Shown piece by piece: positions 55,850 through 64,000 of a stretch of DNA of 64,000 nt. Source of the stretch: Rhodovulum sp. MB263 (GTDB lineage Bacteria; Pseudomonadota; Alphaproteobacteria; Rhodobacterales; Rhodobacteraceae); NCBI RefSeq assembly GCF_002073975.1, contig NZ_CP020384.1:1550001-1614000 (forward strand), given 5' to 3'. The position numbers and the translations under genes are program-made. Under the pieces are notes generated by a model that was given only the letters and a program-made list of their open reading frames with translations, was not told where the DNA came from and did no database searches. Within the stretch, counting starts at the first letter, position 1. Each line of letters starts with the position of its first letter.

Positions 55850-56920
55850 ATGGCGACGGCGAACCTCCTGGACATGGCAGACAAGAAAGCTTCGGACAAG
55901 CAGAAGGCGCTCGACTCGGCGCTGGCACAGATCGAACGGCAGTTCGGCAAGGGCTCGATCATGCGGCTGGGGGCCGACAACCCGGTGCAGGAGATCGAGT
56001 CGACCTCGACCGGCTCGCTAGGGCTCGACATCGCGCTGGGGATCGGCGGTCTGCCCAAGGGCCGGATCATCGAGATCTATGGGCCCGAAAGCTCCGGCAA
56101 GACCACGCTGACGCTGCATTGCGTGGCCGAAGAGCAGAAAAAGGGCGGCGTCTGCGCCTTTGTCGATGCCGAGCATGCGCTCGATCCGATCTATGCCAAG
56201 AAGCTGGGCGTCAATCTCGACGAGCTTCTGATCAGCCAGCCCGATACCGGCGAACAGGCGCTCGAGATCGTCGACACGCTGGTGCGTTCGGGCGCGGTCA
56301 GCATGGTGGTGGTCGATTCCGTCGCCGCGCTGACGCCCAAGGCGGAACTCGAAGGCGACATGGGCGATTCCAATCTCGGCGTCCATGCCCGGCTGATGAG
56401 CCAGGCCATGCGCAAGCTGACCGGCTCGATCAGCCGCTCGAAATGCATGGTGATCTTCATCAACCAGATCCGGATGAAGATCGGCGTGATGTTCGGAAGC
56501 CCCGAGACCACGACCGGCGGCAATGCGCTGAAATTCTATTCCTCGGTCCGGCTCGACATCCGCCGGACCGGCTCGATCAAGGACCGCGACGAGGTGGTGG
56601 GCAATTCCACCAAGGTCAAGGTCGTCAAGAACAAGGTCGCGCCGCCCTTCAAGCAGGTCGAATTCGACATAATGTATGGAGAAGGCATCTCGAAGACCGG
56701 CGAATTGCTCGATCTCGGCGTCAAGGCGGGCGTGGTCGACAAGTCGGGCTCCTGGTATTCCTATGGCGACGAGCGGATCGGGCAGGGGCGCGAGAATGCC
56801 AAGAATTTCCTGCGCGAGAATACCGAGGTCGCGATGCAGATCGAGGACAAGATCCGCGCCGCACACGGGCTCGACTTCCACATGAGCGGCGACGAGAATG
56901 ACGAGATGATCGAGGAGTGA
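55850..56920 (+). CDS. recA: recombinase RecA
   Basis: ATP-dependent strand exchange protein and coprotease for LexA. The 356 residues carry Walker A GPESSGKT at 78-85, [16 protein letters not shown]-type Walker B and loop L2 [18 protein letters not shown], and an acidic C terminus. I start at 55850 ([13 protein letters not shown]); an in-frame start 93 bases upstream would cross the LexA box and adds non-family sequence. Expression is predicted to be SOS-inducible. Confidence 0.98.
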   Translation: MATANLLDMADKKASDKQKALDSALAQIERQFGKGSIMRLGADNPVQEIESTSTGSLGLDIALGIGGLPKGRIIEIYGPESSGKTTLTLHCVAEEQKKGGVCAFVDAEHALDPIYAKKLGVNLDELLISQPDTGEQALEIVDTLVRSGAVSMVVVDSVAALTPKAELEGDMGDSNLGVHARLMSQAMRKLTGSISRSKCMVIFINQIRMKIGVMFGSPETTTGGNALKFYSSVRLDIRRTGSIKDRDEVVGNSTKVKVVKNKVAPPFKQVEFDIMYGEGISKTGELLDLGVKAGVVDKSGSWYSYGDERIGQGRENAKNFLRENTEVAMQIEDKIRAAHGLDFHMSGDENDEMIEE

Positions 56921-56943
56921 CGATCCCCTCTTTCGGACGTTTC

Positions 56944-56971
56944 GAACACCCGCCCCTTGTGGCGGGTGTTC
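56944..56971 (+). terminator. hairpin after recA
   Basis: GAACACCCGCC (56944-56954) pairs with GGCGGGTGTTC (56961-56971), an 11-bp stem with a 6-nt loop. Only CCG-rich sequence follows, so termination is probable but not typical. Confidence 0.55.
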
Positions 56972-57074
56972 CGCTGTCCGGGCAGGGCTTTGCTCTCTGA
57001 CCCATGGACAGGCCCCTTCCGCGGCGATACATCGGACGGCAAACCGGAAAACTCCCCCGAAAGGTCTGAGACCG

Positions 57075-59732
57075 ATGCCCACGCTGAACGAAATCCGCTC
57101 GACCTTCCTGAGCTATTTCGAACGGAACGGCCACGAGGTGGTCGACAGCTCGCCGCTCGTTCCCCGCAACGATCCCACGCTCATGTTCGCCAATTCGGGC
57201 ATGGTGCAGTTCAAGAACCTCTTCACCGGGGTCGAGAAACGGGATTATACCCGCGCCACCACCGCGCAGAAATGTGTGCGCGCGGGCGGCAAGCATAACG
57301 ACCTCGACAATGTCGGCTATACCGCGCGTCACCATACCTTCTTCGAGATGCTGGGGAATTTCAGCTTCGGCGACTATTTCAAGTCCGATGCCATCCCCTT
57401 TGCCTGGGAACTCCTGACCCGCGATTTCGGCATTCCGAAGGACCGGCTGCTGGTCACGGTCTATCACACCGATGACGAGGCGGCCGCGATCTGGAAGAAG
57501 GTTGCGGGACTTTCGGACGACAAGATCATCCGCATCCCGACCAGCGACAATTTCTGGCAGATGGGCGATACCGGCCCCTGCGGCCCCTGCACCGAGATCT
57601 TCTACGATCATGGCGATCACATCTGGGGCGGCCCGCCCGGATCGGCAGACGAGGATGGCGACCGGTTCATCGAGATCTGGAACCTCGTCTTCATGCAATA
57701 CGAGCAGTTCGAGGACGGCACCCGGCGCGAGCTGTCGGCGCAGTCGATCGATACCGGCATGGGGCTCGAACGGATCGGCGCGCTGCTGCAGGGCAAGCAC
57801 GACAATTACGATACCGACCTGATGCGCGATCTGATCGAGGCCTCGGCGCATGCCACCTCGACCGAGCCCGACGGCCCCGGCAACGTCCATCACCGGGTGA
57901 TCGCCGATCACCTGCGCTCGACCTCCTTCCTGATCGCGGACGGGGTGATGCCCTCGAATGACGGCCGCGGCTACGTGCTGCGCCGGATCATGCGCCGCGC
58001 CATGCGCCACGCCCATCTTCTGGGCAGCCAGGACCCGGTCATGTACCGGCTGGTGCCCGCGCTCGTCACCCAGATGGGCGCGGCCTATCCGGAACTCCGC
58101 CGCGCCCAGGCGCTGATCGAAGAGACGCTGAAGCTGGAGGAAACCCGCTTCATCCAGACCTTGGACCGCGGCCTGCGGCTGCTCGACGAGGAACTGGCCC
58201 GTCTGCCCGAGGATGGCGATCTGCCCGGCGCGGCGGCGTTCAAGCTGTACGACACCTACGGCTTCCCGCTGGACCTGACCCAGGACGCGCTGCGCGAAAA
58301 GGGCCGCAAGGTCGATGTGTCGGGCTTCGATGCGGCGATGGCCGAACAGCGCGCCAAGGCACGTGCCAGCTGGGCCGGATCGGGCGAGACGAAGGAATCG
58401 ACCATCTGGTTCGAGATCGCCGAGCGCGTCGCCGCGACCGAATTCCTCGGCTACGATACCGAGACCGCCGAGGGCCAGGTGATGGCGCTGGTGGCCGAGG
58501 GCGTCGAGGTCAAGGAACTGTCCGCCGGCACCACCGGCTGGATGATCGTCAACCAGACCCCGTTCTATGGGGAATCGGGCGGTCAGGTCGGCGATACCGG
58601 CACCTATCTCAAGCCCGAGGGCCGGGGCGAGATCCTCGATACCCAGAAGATGCCGGGCGGGCTCTTTGCCCATAAGGTCACGCCCGCCAAGGCCGCGCTG
58701 GCCGTGGGCGACGCGGTCGAACTCAGGGTCGATCACGCCCGCCGTTCGGCGATCCGGGCCAATCACTCGGCCACCCACCTGCTGCACGAGGCGCTGCGCC
58801 AGACGCTGGGCGATCATGTCGCCCAGAAGGGCTCGCTGAATGCGCCCGACCGGCTGCGCTTCGATTTCAGCCATGCCAGGGCGATGGCGCCCGCCGAACT
58901 CGCGGCGGTCGAAAGTCAGGTCAACGGCTTCATCCGTCAGAACTCGGCGGTCGAGACCCGGATCATGACGCCCGACGATGCCCGCGCCATCGGTGCCCAG
59001 GCGCTCTTTGGCGAGAAATACGGCGACGAGGTGCGGGTGGTCTCGATGGGCCGCGCCGCCAGCGGCAAGGGGCATGACGGCCAGACCTGGTCGATCGAGC
59101 TTTGCGGCGGCACCCATGTGACGCGCACCGGCGATATCGGGCTTTGCGTCGTCCTTGGCGACAGCGCCTCCTCGGCCGGCATCCGCCGCATCGAGGCCCT
59201 GACCGGGCAGGCCGCGCTCGACCATCTGATCGCGCAGGAACGCCGCCTCGCCGAGGTGGCCGAAGCGGTCAAGGCTCCGGCCGCCGATGTCGTCGCGCGC
59301 ATCCGCAGCCTGGTCGACGAACGCCGCGCGCTGGAACACGAGGTCGCCCAGCTTCGCCGCGAGCTGGCGCTGGCAGGCCCAGCAGGCGCAGCCCCCGAGG
59401 CCCGCGATATTGCGGGCGTGCCTTTCCTCGCCCAGGTGTTGCACGGCATTTCCGGCAAGGACCTGCCGCCGATCATCGACGATCACAAGGCCCGGCTCGG
59501 CTCGGGCGCGATCCTGCTGATCGCGGAGGCCGACGGCAAGGCCGCGGTCGCGGCGGGGGTCACGCCGGATCTGACCGACAAGGTCTCGGCGGTCGATCTG
59601 GTCCGGGCGGCGGTGGCCGAGCTTGGCGGCAAGGGCGGCGGCGGCCGTCCCGACATGGCGCAGGGCGGGGCGAAGGACGCTGCCAATGCCGAAGCCGCGA
59701 TCAAGGCGGCCGAAGCCGTGCTGGGGGCCTGA
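57075..59732 (+). CDS. alaS: alanyl-tRNA synthetase
   Basis: Class II synthetase charging tRNA-Ala. The 885 residues include the catalytic domain ([23 protein letters not shown] start; partly quoted), FTKLDR-type tRNA region, the editing domain with [12 protein letters not shown] and CGGTHV zinc-binding residues, and a C-terminal oligomerisation domain. Length and motif order are normal. recA-alaS neighbourhood is common in alphaproteobacteria. Confidence 0.97.
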   Translation: MPTLNEIRSTFLSYFERNGHEVVDSSPLVPRNDPTLMFANSGMVQFKNLFTGVEKRDYTRATTAQKCVRAGGKHNDLDNVGYTARHHTFFEMLGNFSFGDYFKSDAIPFAWELLTRDFGIPKDRLLVTVYHTDDEAAAIWKKVAGLSDDKIIRIPTSDNFWQMGDTGPCGPCTEIFYDHGDHIWGGPPGSADEDGDRFIEIWNLVFMQYEQFEDGTRRELSAQSIDTGMGLERIGALLQGKHDNYDTDLMRDLIEASAHATSTEPDGPGNVHHRVIADHLRSTSFLIADGVMPSNDGRGYVLRRIMRRAMRHAHLLGSQDPVMYRLVPALVTQMGAAYPELRRAQALIEETLKLEETRFIQTLDRGLRLLDEELARLPEDGDLPGAAAFKLYDTYGFPLDLTQDALREKGRKVDVSGFDAAMAEQRAKARASWAGSGETKESTIWFEIAERVAATEFLGYDTETAEGQVMALVAEGVEVKELSAGTTGWMIVNQTPFYGESGGQVGDTGTYLKPEGRGEILDTQKMPGGLFAHKVTPAKAALAVGDAVELRVDHARRSAIRANHSATHLLHEALRQTLGDHVAQKGSLNAPDRLRFDFSHARAMAPAELAAVESQVNGFIRQNSAVETRIMTPDDARAIGAQALFGEKYGDEVRVVSMGRAASGKGHDGQTWSIELCGGTHVTRTGDIGLCVVLGDSASSAGIRRIEALTGQAALDHLIAQERRLAEVAEAVKAPAADVVARIRSLVDERRALEHEVAQLRRELALAGPAGAAPEARDIAGVPFLAQVLHGISGKDLPPIIDDHKARLGSGAILLIAEADGKAAVAAGVTPDLTDKVSAVDLVRAAVAELGGKGGGGRPDMAQGGAKDAANAEAAIKAAEAVLGA

Positions 59733-59736
59733 GCCG

Positions 59737-60024
59737 ATGCCCGCGCTCTGGATCGCCCATGTCACCGTGACCGATGCCGAGGCCTATGGCAGATATGCCG
59801 AGCTGGCCGGTCCCGCGATCGCCAGCCATGGCGGCCAGTTCATCGCCCGCGGCGGCCGTTTCGTCCAGCTCGAGGGCCGCGAGCGTCCGCGCAATGTGGT
59901 CGCCCGCTTCCCCTCGGTCGAGGCCGCGGTCGCCTGCTACAACAGCCCCGAATACCAGGCCGCGCTCGACCATGCGCGCGGCGCTTCGGAACGCGAGCTG
60001 ATGGTCGTCGAGATCGACGAGTAG
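59737..60024 (+). CDS. DUF1330 family protein
   Basis: A 95-residue ferredoxin-like (dimeric alpha-beta barrel) protein. The DUF1330 signature AYGRYAELAGPAIASHGGQFIARGG followed by LEGRERPRNVVARFPSVEAAVACYNSPEYQAAL is evident (quoted in part). It starts four bases after the alaS stop, so it is co-transcribed. Molecular function unknown. Confidence 0.9.
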   Translation: MPALWIAHVTVTDAEAYGRYAELAGPAIASHGGQFIARGGRFVQLEGRERPRNVVARFPSVEAAVACYNSPEYQAALDHARGASERELMVVEIDE

Positions 60025-60047
60025 CGCTCGTCCGCCGACAGCGAAAG

Positions 60048-60090
60048 AAAAGGCCGCGCTCCGATCCCGGGCGCGGCCTTTTGCATTTCT
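60048..60090 (+). terminator. terminator after the alaS-DUF1330 unit
   Basis: AAAAGGCCGCGC (60048-60059) pairs with GCGCGGCCTTTT (60071-60082) around an 11-nt loop, with further T-rich sequence. The A-run makes it bidirectional. Confidence 0.9.
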
Positions 60091-60103
60091 TCCTGGCGCA
60101 AAT

Positions 60104-60135
60104 ACCCAAAAGAAAGCGGCCCCGACTGGGGCCGC
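60104..60135 (-). terminator. terminator after typA
   Basis: GCGGCCCC (60116-60123) and GGGGCCGC (60128-60135) with a GACT tetraloop, followed on the minus strand by TTTCTTTT. Confidence 0.88.
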
Positions 60136-60179
60136 CTCTGGAACGTTCGCCCGCAGGGCGTCCGATGGATGTCTCCCGC

Positions 60180-62000
60180 TCAGCCCGCCGCGCGGGCCTG
60201 GCGCTTGCGCTCATGCGGGTCGAGATACCGCTTGCGCAGCCGGATCGAATTCGGCGTCACCTCGACCAGCTCATCGTCGTCGATATAGGCGATGGCCTCC
60301 TCAAGGCTCATGCGGACGGGCGTTGTCAGCCGCACCGCCTCATCCGTGCCCGAGGCGCGGATATTGGTCAGCTTCTTGCCCTTGAGCGGGTTCACCTCGA
60401 GGTCGTTGTCGCGCGAATGCTCGCCGATGATCATGCCCTGATAGACCTGCTCCTGCGCGCCGATGAACAGCTTGCCGCGGTCCTCGAGGTTGAACAGCGC
60501 ATAAGCCACCGAGACGCCATCCTCGATCGAGATCAGAACGCCCGCGCGCCGGCCCGGTATCGGTCCCTTGTGCGGTGCCCAGTCGTGGAACACGCGGTTC
60601 AGGACGCCGGTGCCGCGGGTATCGGTCAGGAACTCGCCCTGATAGCCGATCAGCCCGCGCGAGGGCACATGGGCGATGATCCGGGTCTTGCCGGTGCCGC
60701 CCGGGCGCATCTCGATCAGATCGCCGCGCCGCACACCGGTCAGCTTCTCGATCACCACGCCCGAGAACTCGTCATCGACGTCGACGGTGACTTCCTCGAT
60801 CGGCTCGAGCCTCTGGCCGTTCTCCTCGCGCATCAGCACCTGCGGACGCGAGATCGACAGCTCGAAGCCCTCGCGGCGCATGTTCTCGATCAGGACGCCC
60901 ATCTGCAGTTCGCCCCGGCCCGCAACCTCGAAGGCCTCGCCGCCGGGCGTGTCGGTCACCTGGATCGCGACATTCAGTTCCGCCTCGCGCATCAGGCGCT
61001 CGCGGATCACCCGCGACTGCACCTTCTTGCCCTCGCGGCCGGCCAGCGGGCTGTCATTGATGCCGAAGCTGACGCTGATGGTCGGCGGGTCGATGGGCTG
61101 GGCGGGCAGCGCCTCGGTCACCTGCGGCGCACAGAGCGTGTCGGCGACGGTCGCCTTCGACATGCCCGCAAGCGTGACGATATCGCCCGCCTCGCCCGCC
61201 TCGATCGGCTGCTGCGACAGCCCGCGGAAGGCCAGGACCTTCGACACTCGGAAGCTTTCCAGCATCTCGCCGGTGCGCGAGAGCGCCTTAACGGTATCGC
61301 CGGGCCTGACCGACCCGCTTTCGACCCGACCGGTCAGGATGCGGCCGATGAAGGGATCGGCCGAGAGCGTGGTCGCCAGCATGCTGAAGGGCGCGTCGGC
61401 CCGGGCCAGCTGCTTCGGCGCCGGGACATGCTCGAGCACCAGCTCGAACAGTGCATGCAGATCCTTGCGCGGCCCGTCGAGCTCCATGTCGGCCCAGCCC
61501 GAGCGGCCAGAGGCATACATATGCGGAAAGTCGAGCTGTTCGTCATTGGCGCCGAGGCTGGCAAAGAGATCGAAGACCTCGTTCAGCGCGCGGTCGGGCT
61601 CGGCCTCGGGCTTGTCGACCTTGTTCAGCACGACGATGGGGCGCAGCCCCAGCGCCAGCGCCTTGGCGGTGACGAACTTGGTCTGCGGCATCGGCCCTTC
61701 GGCGGCATCGACCAGCAGCACGACGCCGTCGACCATGCTGAGGATTCGCTCGACCTCGCCGCCGAAATCGGCGTGGCCCGGGGTGTCGACGATATTGACC
61801 CGGTGACCGCCCCATTCGACCGAGGTGCATTTCGCCAGGATGGTGATCCCGCGCTCGCGTTCGAGATCGTTCGAATCCATGGCGCGCTCGGCCACGGACT
61901 GGTTCTCTCGGAAGGCGCCGGATTGCTTCAGAAGCTGGTCAACCAGTGTCGTCTTGCCGTGGTCCACATGCGCGATGATCGCGATGTTGCGAAGGTCCAT
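60180..62000 (-). CDS. typA: ribosome-associated translational GTPase TypA/BipA
   Basis: EF-G-like GTPase that acts in ribosome assembly and stress adaptation. The 606 residues contain the G-domain motifs [10 protein letters not shown] (G1), [12 protein letters not shown] (G3) and VLNKVDKP (G4), EF-G-like domains II, III and V and the TypA-specific C terminus. The start at 62000 is set by [18 protein letters not shown]; a frame extending 117 bases upstream has unrelated sequence. Confidence 0.97.
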   Translation of the reverse strand: MDLRNIAIIAHVDHGKTTLVDQLLKQSGAFRENQSVAERAMDSNDLERERGITILAKCTSVEWGGHRVNIVDTPGHADFGGEVERILSMVDGVVLLVDAAEGPMPQTKFVTAKALALGLRPIVVLNKVDKPEAEPDRALNEVFDLFASLGANDEQLDFPHMYASGRSGWADMELDGPRKDLHALFELVLEHVPAPKQLARADAPFSMLATTLSADPFIGRILTGRVESGSVRPGDTVKALSRTGEMLESFRVSKVLAFRGLSQQPIEAGEAGDIVTLAGMSKATVADTLCAPQVTEALPAQPIDPPTISVSFGINDSPLAGREGKKVQSRVIRERLMREAELNVAIQVTDTPGGEAFEVAGRGELQMGVLIENMRREGFELSISRPQVLMREENGQRLEPIEEVTVDVDDEFSGVVIEKLTGVRRGDLIEMRPGGTGKTRIIAHVPSRGLIGYQGEFLTDTRGTGVLNRVFHDWAPHKGPIPGRRAGVLISIEDGVSVAYALFNLEDRGKLFIGAQEQVYQGMIIGEHSRDNDLEVNPLKGKKLTNIRASGTDEAVRLTTPVRMSLEEAIAYIDDDELVEVTPNSIRLRKRYLDPHERKRQARAAG

Positions 62001-62067
62001 GATCGTCCTCATTAAGGGGGTTGCCCTGCGCGATAGAGGCTTTCGGTCCGAAAATCCAGCGCGAATG

Positions 62068-62403
62068 CTAATGCGCGGCGGTTTTCGAGAAGAGGTGAAT
62101 GACGAGAATGCCCGCAATGATCATCCCGAGCCCCAGCGCGCCGGGCAGGTCGACACGCTGGCCGAACACCACCCATCCGATCCCCGAGATCAGCACGATC
62201 CCGAGCCCGGACCAGATCGCATAGACGATGCCGACCGGCATCACCTTCAGCGTCAGCGCCATGAAATAGAAGGAAAACATGTAGCCCAGCACGACCAGGA
62301 CCGAGGGCCAGAGCCGGGTGAATTGCTGGCTGGCCTGCAGTGAACTGGTGGCCATGGTCTCGGTGATGACGGCGAGCAGAAGATAGACATAATGCTTGGG
62401 CAT
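62068..62403 (-). CDS. small multidrug resistance (SMR/EmrE-type) transporter
   Basis: A 111-residue membrane protein with four hydrophobic segments that cover nearly the whole chain. The membrane-embedded glutamate of the SMR family is in TM1 ([13 protein letters not shown]), and [17 protein letters not shown] is a family block. Homologues export quaternary ammonium compounds or guanidinium by proton exchange; the substrate here is not predictable. It lies between typA and a YitT-like gene on the same strand. Confidence 0.93.
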   Translation of the reverse strand: MPKHYVYLLLAVITETMATSSLQASQQFTRLWPSVLVVLGYMFSFYFMALTLKVMPVGIVYAIWSGLGIVLISGIGWVVFGQRVDLPGALGLGMIIAGILVIHLFSKTAAH

Positions 62404-62417
62404 GGCCCGCTCCGGTC

Positions 62418-63038
62418 CTAGCGCGCGATATAGCGGTCGCGCCGGTGGTTGGTGGCGATGATCAGGTTCAGCACGGCCGCACCCGCCATCGACCACAGAA
62501 CGGTCAAGGGTTGGATCACCGCGAAGGCCAGCGCGAAGACCACCGTGTCGAAGCCAAGCTGGACCCAGCCCGCGCGGATGCCGCGGCTGTCCTGCAGCCA
62601 GAGCGCCATGATGCCGACACCGCCGAGGCTTGCGCCATGTCGGAACAATGCCAGAAGTCCCGCGCCCGCAGTCACCCCCGCCAGCAGCGAGGCCGCCAGC
62701 GGATGCACCGGGCCGATCGTCAGGACATGGGGCAGAAGCTCGGAAAAGACCGAGAGCAGCGCCACCGCGGCAAAGGTCTTCAGAACGAAGGCCCTGCCCA
62801 TGCGGCGGTAGCCGAGCCAGTAGAAGGGCAGGTTCAGCACGAAGAAGACCGGTCCGAAGCCAAGGCCCGTCGCATAGGTGCCGACCAGGGACAGTCCCGC
62901 GATCTGCCCGGTGACCAGCCCCGCCGATTTCAGCAGGCTGACCGAGAGCGCGACCAGGAGCGTGCCGAAAACGAGCCCCTGGATGTCATCCGGAAGCGTG
63001 TGGCGCGGGGCGGGCAGGGGCGGCATGTCTGTGGGCAT
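62418..63038 (-). CDS. YitT family membrane protein
   Basis: A 206-residue, five- to six-segment membrane protein of the YitT (DUF161) family, recognised by GQIAGLSLVGTYATGLGFGPVFFVLNLPFYWLGYRRMG (residues 45-85; quoted in part) and the GGVGIMALWLQD region. Function unknown in the family. It starts at 63038 (MPTDMPPLPAP), 15 bases upstream of the SMR gene, so the two may form a small operon. Confidence 0.82.
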   Translation of the reverse strand: MPTDMPPLPAPRHTLPDDIQGLVFGTLLVALSVSLLKSAGLVTGQIAGLSLVGTYATGLGFGPVFFVLNLPFYWLGYRRMGRAFVLKTFAAVALLSVFSELLPHVLTIGPVHPLAASLLAGVTAGAGLLALFRHGASLGGVGIMALWLQDSRGIRAGWVQLGFDTVVFALAFAVIQPLTVLWSMAGAAVLNLIIATNHRRDRYIAR

Positions 63039-63100
63039 GGGACAGGGAATGGCGTGCGGCGCGGATCTTGTCCAGCGTCCCGCGCAAGGAACGCGCAAGG

Positions 63101-63130
63101 AAAAAGGGCCGACCCTGCGGCCGGCCCTTC
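63101..63130 (-). terminator. terminator after icd
   Basis: AAGGGCCG (63104-63111) and CGGCCCTT (63122-63129) form a stem; TTTTT follows on the minus strand. Confidence 0.85.
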
Positions 63131-63154
63131 CTGTCTGGCGTGCCGATGGGCAGA

Positions 63155-64000
63155 TCAGCCCGCCAGCGCCTTGTTCAGGTTCTCGTCGACCTTTTCGAGG
63201 AAGCCCATGGTGGTCAGCCATTTCTGGTTCGGGCCGACCAGCAGCGCGAGGTCCTTGGTCATGAAGCCCGATTCCACGGTCTCGACCACGGTCTTCTCGA
63301 GCGTCTCGGCGAAATGCGCGAGCGGCGCGTTGCCGTCGAGCTTGGCGCGGTGCTTGAGCCCGCCGGTCCAGGCGTAGATCGAGGCGACCGAGTTGGTCGA
63401 GGTCTGCTCGCCCTTCTGGTGCTGGCGGTAATGGCGGGTGACGGTGCCATGTGCCGCCTCGGCCTCGACGATCTTGCCGTCGGGCGTCATCAGCTGCGAG
63501 GTCATCAGCCCGAGCGAGCCGAAGCCCTGGGCCACGGTATCGGACTGAACGTCGCCGTCATAGTTCTTGCAGGCCCAGACGAAGCCGCCATTCCACTTCA
63601 TGCAGCAGGCGACCATGTCGTCGATCAGGCGGTGTTCGTAGGTGAGGCCCGCCTTCTTGAACTTGTCCTCGAATTCCTGCTCGTAGACTTCCTGGAACAG
63701 ATCCTTGAAGCGGCCGTCATAGGCCTTGAGGATGGTGTTCTTGGTGGACAGGTAGACCGGCCAGCCGAGGCTCAGGCCGTAATTCATCGAGGCCCGGGCG
63801 AAGTCTCGGATCGAGTCGTCGAGATTGTACATGCCCATGGCCACGCCGGCGGCGGGGGCGTCATAGACCACCTTCTCGATCACCTCGCCATCCTCGCCGA
63901 CGAATTTCATCGTCAGCTGACCCTTGCCGGGGAAGCGGAAATCGGTCGCGCGGTACTGGTCGCCGAAGGCGTGACGGCCGATCACGATGGGCCGGGTCCA
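63155..64000 (-). CDS. icd: NADP-dependent isocitrate dehydrogenase, 5' end beyond the window
   Basis: Oxidative decarboxylation of isocitrate to 2-oxoglutarate in the TCA cycle. The 281 visible codons open with [21 protein letters not shown] and include [23 protein letters not shown], the cofactor site [17 protein letters not shown] and [12 protein letters not shown], matching the eukaryote-type dimeric ICDH of alphaproteobacteria. The frame is open to the window edge; residues upstream are missing. Ends before a strong terminator. Confidence 0.96.
   Translation of the reverse strand, partial: WTRPIVIGRHAFGDQYRATDFRFPGKGQLTMKFVGEDGEVIEKVVYDAPAAGVAMGMYNLDDSIRDFARASMNYGLSLGWPVYLSTKNTILKAYDGRFKDLFQEVYEQEFEDKFKKAGLTYEHRLIDDMVACCMKWNGGFVWACKNYDGDVQSDTVAQGFGSLGLMTSQLMTPDGKIVEAEAAHGTVTRHYRQHQKGEQTSTNSVASIYAWTGGLKHRAKLDGNAPLAHFAETLEKTVVETVESGFMTKDLALLVGPNQKWLTTMGFLEKVDENLNKALAG

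Noticed and set aside
56721-59765. A roughly 1000-codon open frame on the minus strand across alaS
   Set aside because: alaS on the plus strand is complete with all motifs. The antisense frame has no recognisable protein features.
1-64000. CRISPR arrays, insertion sequences, integrases, tRNA and rRNA genes
   Set aside because: No regularly spaced repeats, transposase motifs, terminal inverted repeats or tRNA-like cloverleaf sequences were seen on either strand.

Overview
The window is GC-rich (estimated by eye at about two thirds), tightly packed chromosomal DNA from an alphaproteobacterium. It most likely belongs to the Rhodobacteraceae/Paracoccaceae group; the genus cannot be fixed from the sequence alone. 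Clues are a VPLPA-CTERM sorting signal, TRAP transporters, an Ate-type leucyltransferase (Bpt), a gene-transfer-agent style endolysin/holin pair, a CckA hybrid kinase with a CtrA-type site in front of it, GTTC-N7-GTTC LexA boxes, and the alphaproteobacterial set of assimilatory sulfate genes (DUF934, DUF2849). I see no rRNA, tRNA, CRISPR, insertion sequence, integrase or plasmid-type origin. Most of the window is ordinary core genome.

Layout. 0-2 kb: ilvB on the minus strand behind a leader peptide and attenuator. 2.2-8.1 kb: a TRAP operon with two tandem solute-binding proteins, a small permease and an unusually long large permease. 8.2-14.3 kb: bpt, an RDD membrane protein, mmsA with a divergent LysR regulator, a CBS protein, coaD, and a coiled-coil protein overlapping zapA. 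14.3-18 kb (minus): hypothetical protein, grxD, bolA, purL. 18.1-22.8 kb: a candidate small RNA, a LysR gene and a divergent fused indolepyruvate:ferredoxin oxidoreductase. 23.1-31.3 kb (plus): murI, a VPLPA-CTERM exported protein, argC, ccmE, a GH108 endolysin and 3TM holin, ccmF, ccmH, a PaaG-like enoyl-CoA isomerase, a tiny lipoprotein. 31.4-34.2 kb (minus): gltA and gltX. 34.3-36.4 kb: comEC. 36.4-41.2 kb (minus): trpG-trpD-trpC-moaC-moeA overlapping head to tail, then lexA with its own promoter. 41.4-43.2 kb: a divergent polysaccharide deacetylase with a long Pro/Glu-rich linker. 43.3-47.8 kb (minus): cysG-DUF2849-cysI-cysH-DUF934. 48-50 kb: a periplasmic M1-like peptidase. 50.1-51.7 kb (minus): thiM-thiE under a TPP riboswitch. 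51.9-60 kb (plus): an RsmB-family methyltransferase, cckA, recA, alaS, DUF1330. 60.2-64 kb (minus): typA, an SMR transporter, a YitT-family protein and the 3' part of icd.

A theme that links dispersed genes is the gene transfer agent (GTA) life style known from Rhodobacter capsulatus. The lysis pair sits inside the cytochrome c maturation cluster. comEC, recA and cckA, needed respectively for DNA uptake, recombination and regulation in that system, are all in the window, although the GTA structural cluster itself is not. The most original sequence observations are an 11-bp perfect stem that contains the endolysin ribosome binding site, a compact candidate sRNA with an anti-Shine-Dalgarno loop, a palindromic CtrA-type site before cckA, and the ilvB leader peptide with mutually exclusive hairpins. 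I did not find a wholly new multi-gene system.
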